A DNA stretch of 9,801 bases, from positions 1 through 9,801 of the forward strand of contig JAIELO010000341.1 of the NCBI GenBank assembly GCA_019752915.1. The letters run 5' to 3'. Each line of letters starts with the position of its first letter. Positions within the stretch are counted from its first letter, which is position 1. Under the pieces are notes generated by a model. The model had not been told where the DNA came from, searched no databases, and worked only from the letters and a program-made list of their open reading frames with translations. Source of the DNA: Burkholderiaceae bacterium (GTDB lineage Bacteria > Pseudomonadota > Gammaproteobacteria > Burkholderiales > Burkholderiaceae_D). A program made the translations under genes and the position numbers. Positions 6,063 to 9,801 of the stretch are shown in pieces.

Positions 6063-6581
6063 ATGAAGATGTTGTCCCGCGCTGACGCCAGCGCGACCGA
6101 AGCGATCACCCGCCAGTTCCCGCAACTGCAACAGATCAAAGAACTGGCTGGCGACGGCGGTCTGCAGGGGATCGCCATCTCCGTGTTCGACCACTGGCTG
6201 GAAGACGAAAGCGAATGGCATTTGCTGGATTGCTATGAAGGCGAGGAACGCGAGCAGCGTAACCGCCGCTTCGCGCAGCACTGGGCCGCTCTGTACGACC
6301 TCACGCCACTCTACACGGTGCGCTATCGCGGCCGCTGGCCTGCCAAAGCACGCCTCGAACTGAAACGCTACAACGACAAGCAAGGCTACTTGCGCCAGTG
6401 CCGTTACAGCGACTACGGCGTGCCATCGCAATTCATCATCATGCCGGAACTGGGCTGCATCTACGCGGCCGGCTGGGACGACACCAACATCCTCTACTAC
6501 CGCGATGCCGCACTGGCCGCGCCGGTGCTGAAACTGGCCACCGAAGCCGGCCTGCACTGCCTGCAACAGCAAGCCATCTAA
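6063..6581 (+). CDS. Conserved-looking protein of unknown function, 172 residues
   Basis: I do not recognise this protein. It begins MKMLSRADAS and shows no signal peptide or membrane segment. It is rich in aromatics (five Trp, eleven Tyr) and charged residues, with four scattered Cys (57, 113, 132, 166). The middle is acidic then basic (LLDCYEGEEREQRNRRF, 54-70), followed by LYTVRYRGRWPAKARLELKR (83-102) and a C-terminal part with PSQFIIMPELGCIYAAGWDD (121-140) and TNILYYRD. That alternation suggests a mixed alpha/beta globular protein, perhaps with a beta-sheet core. GAGGAAG at 6054-6060 is a good Shine-Dalgarno; it could also serve the in-frame ATG at 6069. It starts 36 bases after the P450, with a candidate promoter of its own. 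Codon use matches the neighbours, so it is probably real. Confidence 0.8.
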   Translation: MKMLSRADASATEAITRQFPQLQQIKELAGDGGLQGIAISVFDHWLEDESEWHLLDCYEGEEREQRNRRFAQHWAALYDLTPLYTVRYRGRWPAKARLELKRYNDKQGYLRQCRYSDYGVPSQFIIMPELGCIYAAGWDDTNILYYRDAALAAPVLKLATEAGLHCLQQQAI

Positions 6582-6606
6582 ACCCGGGGTTATCTAAACC
6601 CCAAAC

Positions 6607-6654
6607 AAAAAAACGCGCTGTGACCCGCTGGCGAACCAGCGGCATCACACCGCG
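6607..6654 (-). terminator. Rho-independent terminator of the edd-eda operon
   Basis: Read on the minus strand this is a long hairpin followed by seven T. On the plus strand A7 (6607-6613) precedes CGCG 6614-6617, TGTGA 6619-6623 and CGCTGG 6626-6631, the loop CGAA, then CCAGCG 6636-6641, TCACA 6645-6649 and CGCG 6651-6654. It has small internal mismatches. It lies 18 bases past the eda stop and may also slow transcription from the plus side. Confidence 0.88.
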
Positions 6655-6671
6655 CCCAAGGGAGCCGGTAC

Positions 6672-7301
6672 TTAGCGCGAACGCAGACCGCTAGCCGCTT
6701 TGGCCAGATCGGTAATGCGCTGCCAGTCGCCAGCGGCGATCGCATCTTTCGGGGTCAGCCACGAACCGCCTACGCAGGCGACGTTTTTCAGCGCGAGGAA
6801 TTGCGACGCGGTCTCTTGCGAAATGCCGCCGGTCGGGCAGAAGGTCACGTCCGGCAACGGACCACCGATAGCACTCAACATGCCGACGCCACCTGCTGGT
6901 ACGGCCGGGAACAGTTTCAGCTGACGGAAACCATGCTCGCGTGCCGCCATCACTTCCGATGGCGTCATCACGCCTGGCAGCAGTGGCAGGCCGCTGCTCT
7001 TGGCGGCGGCGATCAGCGCAGCGGTCAGGCCCGGCGAGACGCCGAATACAGCGCCCGCATCACGTGCCGCAGCAAATTCTTCCGGCTGCGTCAGGGTACC
7101 CACGCCAACGATGGCGCCTTCGACTTCGGACATAGCTTTGATCGCGCCCAGACCGTGTTTGGTGCGCAGCGTGACTTCCAGCACGCGGATGCCACCGGCG
7201 ACCAGCGCACGTGCCAGCGGCACAGCGTGTTCAGGTTCGTCAATCGCGATCACAGGGATCACGGCGGAAGTGCGCATAATGTCGAGCAGAGTCATGGTCA
7301 T
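6672..7301 (-). CDS. eda: 2-keto-3-deoxy-6-phosphogluconate (KDPG) aldolase
   Basis: Eda cleaves KDPG to pyruvate and glyceraldehyde 3-phosphate, the last specific step of the Entner-Doudoroff pathway, in the cytoplasm. The 209-residue product is a class I aldolase TIM barrel of usual length. Landmarks are VLEVTLRT with E42 and R46, GVGTLTQPEEF (66-76), FGVSPGL (86-92), PLLPGVMTPSE (106-116), the Schiff-base lysine K129 in RQLKLFPA, and the phosphate-binding CPTGGIS (155-161). The ATG at 7301 lies three bases after the edd stop, so it is translated from the same message. An ATG two codons further in (7295) is possible. A purine-rich AAGAAAGA in the edd tail may act as the ribosome site. A strong terminator follows. 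Confidence 0.96.
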   Translation of the reverse strand: MTMTLLDIMRTSAVIPVIAIDEPEHAVPLARALVAGGIRVLEVTLRTKHGLGAIKAMSEVEGAIVGVGTLTQPEEFAAARDAGAVFGVSPGLTAALIAAAKSSGLPLLPGVMTPSEVMAAREHGFRQLKLFPAVPAGGVGMLSAIGGPLPDVTFCPTGGISQETASQFLALKNVACVGGSWLTPKDAIAAGDWQRITDLAKAASGLRSR

Positions 7302-7304
7302 GAT

Positions 7305-9227
7305 TTAAGCGTCTTTCTTCATCGAGTAGTCTTCATCGGAACCCGGTACGGTGTTGCCCACCGGGTCTTTGTCGTGCAGGCCTACCGTGGTAGGGATCGG
7401 CGATGGCAGCGGGAAGGTGGTCGCACCTTTTTCCGCTTCGCATACACTGTTGCGGAACATCGAGAACAGTTCGCGGCCCATGCCCACCTGATTCGGCGAC
7501 AGGTCGGCGCTGGCCATCGAACGGGCATGCCAGACGGCGCTGTCGACCAGCGCTTCCAGCGTACCGGCATTGGCGCACAGGCGGATGATGTCGCCATCGC
7601 GCACCAGACCCAGCGGGCCACCGGCCAGAATTTCCGGCGATACGTGAATCGCAGCAGGCACCTTGCCCGAAGCGCCCGACATACGGCCATCGGTCACCAG
7701 TGCCACGTGGCGGCCAGCGTCCTGCAGGTTCGCCAGTGCCGGCGTCAGCGCGTGCAGTTCCGGCATGCCGTTGGCACGCGGCCCCTGGAAGCGCAGCACG
7801 GCGACGAAGTCGCGATCGAGCTTGCCGGCCTTGTAGGCGGCCATGAAATCTTCCTGCGAGTTGAACACCAGCGCCGGCGCTTCCACGGTGCGATGTTCCG
7901 GCTTCACGGCCGATACTTTCATCACGGCGCGACCCAGATTACCTTTTACCAGCACCATGCCGCCATCGGCGGAGAATGGCACGCCGGCTTTGCGCAGTAC
8001 TTTTTCGTCGCCCGATTCGAGCGGTGCGTCTTTCCACACCACGCCCTTGCCGTCGGCACCGAGGAACGGTTCGGCAGCGTGAGCGCGCAGACCTTTGCCC
8101 AGAATGGTGGTGACGTCGTCGTGCAGCAGACCGGCGTCGAGCAGTTCGCGAATCACGAAACCGGTACCACCGGCAGCGTGGAAGTGGTTCACGTCAGCGT
8201 CGCCGTTCGGGTAGATACGGGTCAGCAGCGGCACCACGCGCGACAGTTCGTCGAAGTCGTTCCAGTCGATCACGATCCCGGCAGCCTTGGCAATCGCTGG
8301 CAGGTGCAGGGTGTGGTTGGTAGAACCGCCGGTACACAGCAGTGCAACGATGGCGTTGACGATAGATTTTTCATCGACCACATGGCCGACTGGCAGATAT
8401 TCATCCGACTGCGCCGAGATCACGGCAGCACGGCGGGCGGCGGCCTTGGTCAGTTCGTCGCGCAGCGGGGTGTTCGGGGAGATGAAGGCGGCACCCGGCA
8501 GGTGCAGACCCATCACTTCCATCAGCATCTGGTTACTATTGGCAGTGCCGTAGAAGGTACAGGTACCGGCGCCGTGGTAGGACTTGGCCTCGCCTTCCAG
8601 CAGTTCTTCGCGACCGACTTTGCCTTGAGCGTACAGCTGGCGCACCTTGGCTTTTTCGGAATTCGACAGACCGGTGGTCATCGGACCGGCCGGCACAAAC
8701 ACGGCAGGCAGGTGACCGAAATGCAGTGCGCCGATCAGCAGACCCGGAACGATCTTGTCGCACACCCCCAGATACACGGCGGAGTCGAACATATTGTGCG
8801 ACAGCGCTACGGCAGCAGCCATCGCGATCGCGTCACGCGAGAACAGTGACAGCTCCATGCCCGGCTGGCCCTGCGTCACACCGTCACACATGGCGGGTGC
8901 GCCACCGGCAAATTGCGCCACGGCGCCCACTTCGCGCACCGCATCTTTAATCAGTTGCGGATAGCCTTCGAAAGGCTGGTGTGCCGACAGCATGTCGTTG
9001 TAGGAGGAGATAATCGCTACCGACGGCTTCTTGACTTCCTTCAGTACCAGCTTATCGTTGGCCGGGAAGGCGGCGAAACCGTGCGCCAGATTGGTACACG
9101 ACAGCGCACCGCGCTGCACGCCCTTGATGCGGGCCGCTTCGAGGTGGGCAAGATAGGCGCCACGCGAAGGTTTGCTGCGCTCGATGATGCGTGCGGTGAC
9201 GCGTTCCAGGACTGGATGCAAGGCCAT
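7305..9227 (-). CDS. edd: 6-phosphogluconate dehydratase
   Basis: Edd dehydrates 6-phosphogluconate to KDPG, the first committed Entner-Doudoroff step, in the cytoplasm. It belongs to the IlvD/Edd family, whose members carry an oxygen-sensitive Fe-S cluster. The likely cluster cysteines are C114 (AMCDGVTQG), C156 (GVCDKIVPG) and C223 ([14 protein letters not shown]). Other family stretches are AHGFAAF (48-54), [11 protein letters not shown] (75-85), [13 protein letters not shown] (298-310) and [15 protein letters not shown] (510-524). The product is 640 residues. E. coli Edd is about 603 as I recall and ends near the GATxxxF at 601, so this one has about 35 extra C-terminal residues from PLPSPIP to SMKKDA. 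AAGGAA (plus-strand 9233-9238) is a good Shine-Dalgarno five bases before ATG 9227. It is first in the edd-eda operon, with a HexR-like site over its promoter. Confidence 0.97.
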   Translation of the reverse strand: MALHPVLERVTARIIERSKPSRGAYLAHLEAARIKGVQRGALSCTNLAHGFAAFPANDKLVLKEVKKPSVAIISSYNDMLSAHQPFEGYPQLIKDAVREVGAVAQFAGGAPAMCDGVTQGQPGMELSLFSRDAIAMAAAVALSHNMFDSAVYLGVCDKIVPGLLIGALHFGHLPAVFVPAGPMTTGLSNSEKAKVRQLYAQGKVGREELLEGEAKSYHGAGTCTFYGTANSNQMLMEVMGLHLPGAAFISPNTPLRDELTKAAARRAAVISAQSDEYLPVGHVVDEKSIVNAIVALLCTGGSTNHTLHLPAIAKAAGIVIDWNDFDELSRVVPLLTRIYPNGDADVNHFHAAGGTGFVIRELLDAGLLHDDVTTILGKGLRAHAAEPFLGADGKGVVWKDAPLESGDEKVLRKAGVPFSADGGMVLVKGNLGRAVMKVSAVKPEHRTVEAPALVFNSQEDFMAAYKAGKLDRDFVAVLRFQGPRANGMPELHALTPALANLQDAGRHVALVTDGRMSGASGKVPAAIHVSPEILAGGPLGLVRDGDIIRLCANAGTLEALVDSAVWHARSMASADLSPNQVGMGRELFSMFRNSVCEAEKGATTFPLPSPIPTTVGLHDKDPVGNTVPGSDEDYSMKKDA

Positions 9228-9252
9228 GATCGTTCCTTATCAATGAATTCCG

Positions 9253-9267
9253 TGAAATTTTACTACA
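9253..9267 (-). promoter_or_regulatory. HexR-type operator upstream of edd
   Basis: The minus strand reads TGTAGTAAAATTTCA, matching at every position the HexR consensus I remember (TGTARTWAAATTWCA). HexR is an RpiR-family repressor of glucose and Entner-Doudoroff genes that is released by KDPG. The site covers the candidate edd -10 box and ends 26 bases before the edd ATG, where a repressor would block transcription. Whether this genome encodes HexR cannot be seen here. Confidence 0.72.
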
Positions 9268-9284
9268 AATTTTTGTCCTGACCA
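9257..9284 (-). promoter_or_regulatory. Candidate edd-eda promoter
   Basis: On the minus strand TGGTCA (plus 9279-9284, four of six to TTGACA) and TAAAAT (plus 9257-9262, five of six to TATAAT) are 16 bases apart. The -10 lies inside the HexR-type operator. A start near 9250 would leave a leader of about 22 bases. Confidence 0.45.
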
Positions 9285-9407
9285 GACTTTTTATTGAGCA
9301 AATTGACAAACGTCGCCGCCTGCACACACCCCGCAACCGGACACCGCACGGCAAAGCGAGGCAGCAACCACCTCAGAAACACGAAATACGCAGGCTTTTT
9401 ACAGAAA

Positions 9408-9422
9408 CGTAGTGAATTTACC
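9408..9422. promoter_or_regulatory. Degenerate HexR-like site upstream of pgi
   Basis: CGTAGTGAATTTACC keeps 11 of 15 positions of the same consensus, including the half-site GTAGT and the TTTAC arm. It covers the -35 position of the candidate pgi promoter. It is weaker than the edd site and could be chance in this AT-rich stretch. Confidence 0.35.
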
Positions 9423-9433
9423 TTTTTTTATTG

Positions 9434-9439
9434 TATGAT
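9434..9439 (+). promoter_or_regulatory. Candidate -10 box for pgi
   Basis: TATGAT (five of six) lies 53 bases before the pgi ATG, just after a T7 run. The -35 region (9411-9417, around AGTGAAT) is poor. The rest of the 265-base edd-pgi spacer shows no open gene. A perfect TTGACA at 9303-9308 has no matching -10. Confidence 0.4.
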
Positions 9440-9492
9440 GTTCCACATCCCCTACATCAGCCACTAATCAGCTTCCAACACCGCCGACCATT

Positions 9493-9801
9493 ATGCGCCA
9501 GCCAGCTCTGACCTCTACTTCCAGCTTTCAAGCCCTCGCCGCCCACGCCAGCACTGCCCGCCAGTGGCAATTGCGCCAGCTGTTTGCCGACGATGCGCAA
9601 CGCTTTCCAAAACTGACGGTCGATGCGGCCGGCCTGTTCCTCGATTATTCGAAGAACCGCCTCGATAGCCGCAGCATCGAACTGCTGCTCGATCTGGCCC
9701 GCGAACGCGGCGTGGAACGTCTACGCGACGCCATGTTCGCCGGCGAAAAAATTAATATTACTGAACAACGCGCCGTGCTGCACACTGCCCTGCGTATGCC
9801 G
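9493..9801 (+). CDS. pgi: Glucose-6-phosphate isomerase, N-terminal part (3' truncated by window edge)
   Basis: Pgi interconverts glucose 6-phosphate and fructose 6-phosphate in the cytoplasm. The first 103 codons are present and the frame is open to the last base. The start reads MRQPALTSTSSFQALAAHAS. Family-typical segments follow: FADDAQRFPKLTVDAAGLFL with the following DYSKNRLD, and near the edge MFAGEKINITEQRAVLHTAL. These match the N-terminal region of proteobacterial Pgi. The active-site segments lie beyond the window. No Shine-Dalgarno is seen before ATG 9493, but no other ATG fits better. It is divergent from edd, and the shared spacer has HexR-like sites, so co-regulation with the Entner-Doudoroff genes is likely. 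Confidence 0.94.
   Translation, partial: MRQPALTSTSSFQALAAHASTARQWQLRQLFADDAQRFPKLTVDAAGLFLDYSKNRLDSRSIELLLDLARERGVERLRDAMFAGEKINITEQRAVLHTALRMP

Noticed and set aside
6801..8849. 682-codon open frame on the plus strand opposite eda and edd
   Set aside because: Its product is rich in His, Arg, Gln and Gly with no recognisable domain. It runs antisense to two certain genes whose GC-rich third positions keep the opposite frame free of stops. It also has no ribosome site.
9303..9331. Perfect TTGACA -35 in the edd-pgi spacer
   Set aside because: The sequence 16-18 bases downstream (around ACACCC) is nothing like a -10 box.

Overview
The window is GC-rich, gene-dense chromosomal DNA that looks betaproteobacterial. 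The ArgA, YggX, RpiA, Edd, Eda and Pgi homologues are all of the proteobacterial type. HexR-like operators next to an edd-eda/pgi locus would suit Neisseriales (Chromobacteriaceae-like), but Burkholderiales cannot be excluded from sequence alone. I saw no RNA genes, insertion sequences, CRISPR arrays or phage genes. Nine complete genes and two partial genes at the window edges fill almost all of it.

Layout. (1) 1-1366: the 3' end of argA (arginine synthesis), then yggX (iron / Fe-S protection), then rpiA (pentose phosphate pathway) facing them. A symmetric terminator built from repeated GC-rich sequence separates yggX from rpiA. (2) 1367-1600: a non-coding spacer with a run of four small palindromes. 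(3) 1601-3579: a compact three-gene signalling operon. It encodes a lone REC-domain response regulator, a CheC-family phosphatase with both active sites, and a PAS-GGDEF diguanylate cyclase with an inhibitory site. (4) 3617-6581: an AraC-family regulator divergent from a cytochrome P450, with repeats in the shared promoter region. Downstream of the P450 is a 172-residue protein I cannot assign, which probably has its own promoter. (5) 6607-9801: the Entner-Doudoroff genes edd-eda on the minus strand, ending in a strong terminator. They are divergent from pgi, whose start only is present.

How the parts work together. Edd and Eda split 6-phosphogluconate into pyruvate and glyceraldehyde 3-phosphate. 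Pgi links glucose-6-P and fructose-6-P. The edd-pgi spacer carries a perfect match to the HexR consensus as I remember it over the edd -10 region, and a degenerate copy at the pgi -35 region, which suggests joint control by 2-keto-3-deoxy-6-phosphogluconate through HexR. In the signalling operon, the simplest model is that an unknown kinase phosphorylates the REC protein, CheC removes the phosphate, and the cyclase turns input into c-di-GMP. No histidine kinase, receptor or flagellar gene lies nearby. The AraC-family protein is the obvious candidate regulator of the P450, whose substrate and redox partners cannot be read from this window.

The signalling operon and the P450 / unknown-protein locus are the least ordinary parts. 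The rest is standard central metabolism with some interesting regulatory DNA.
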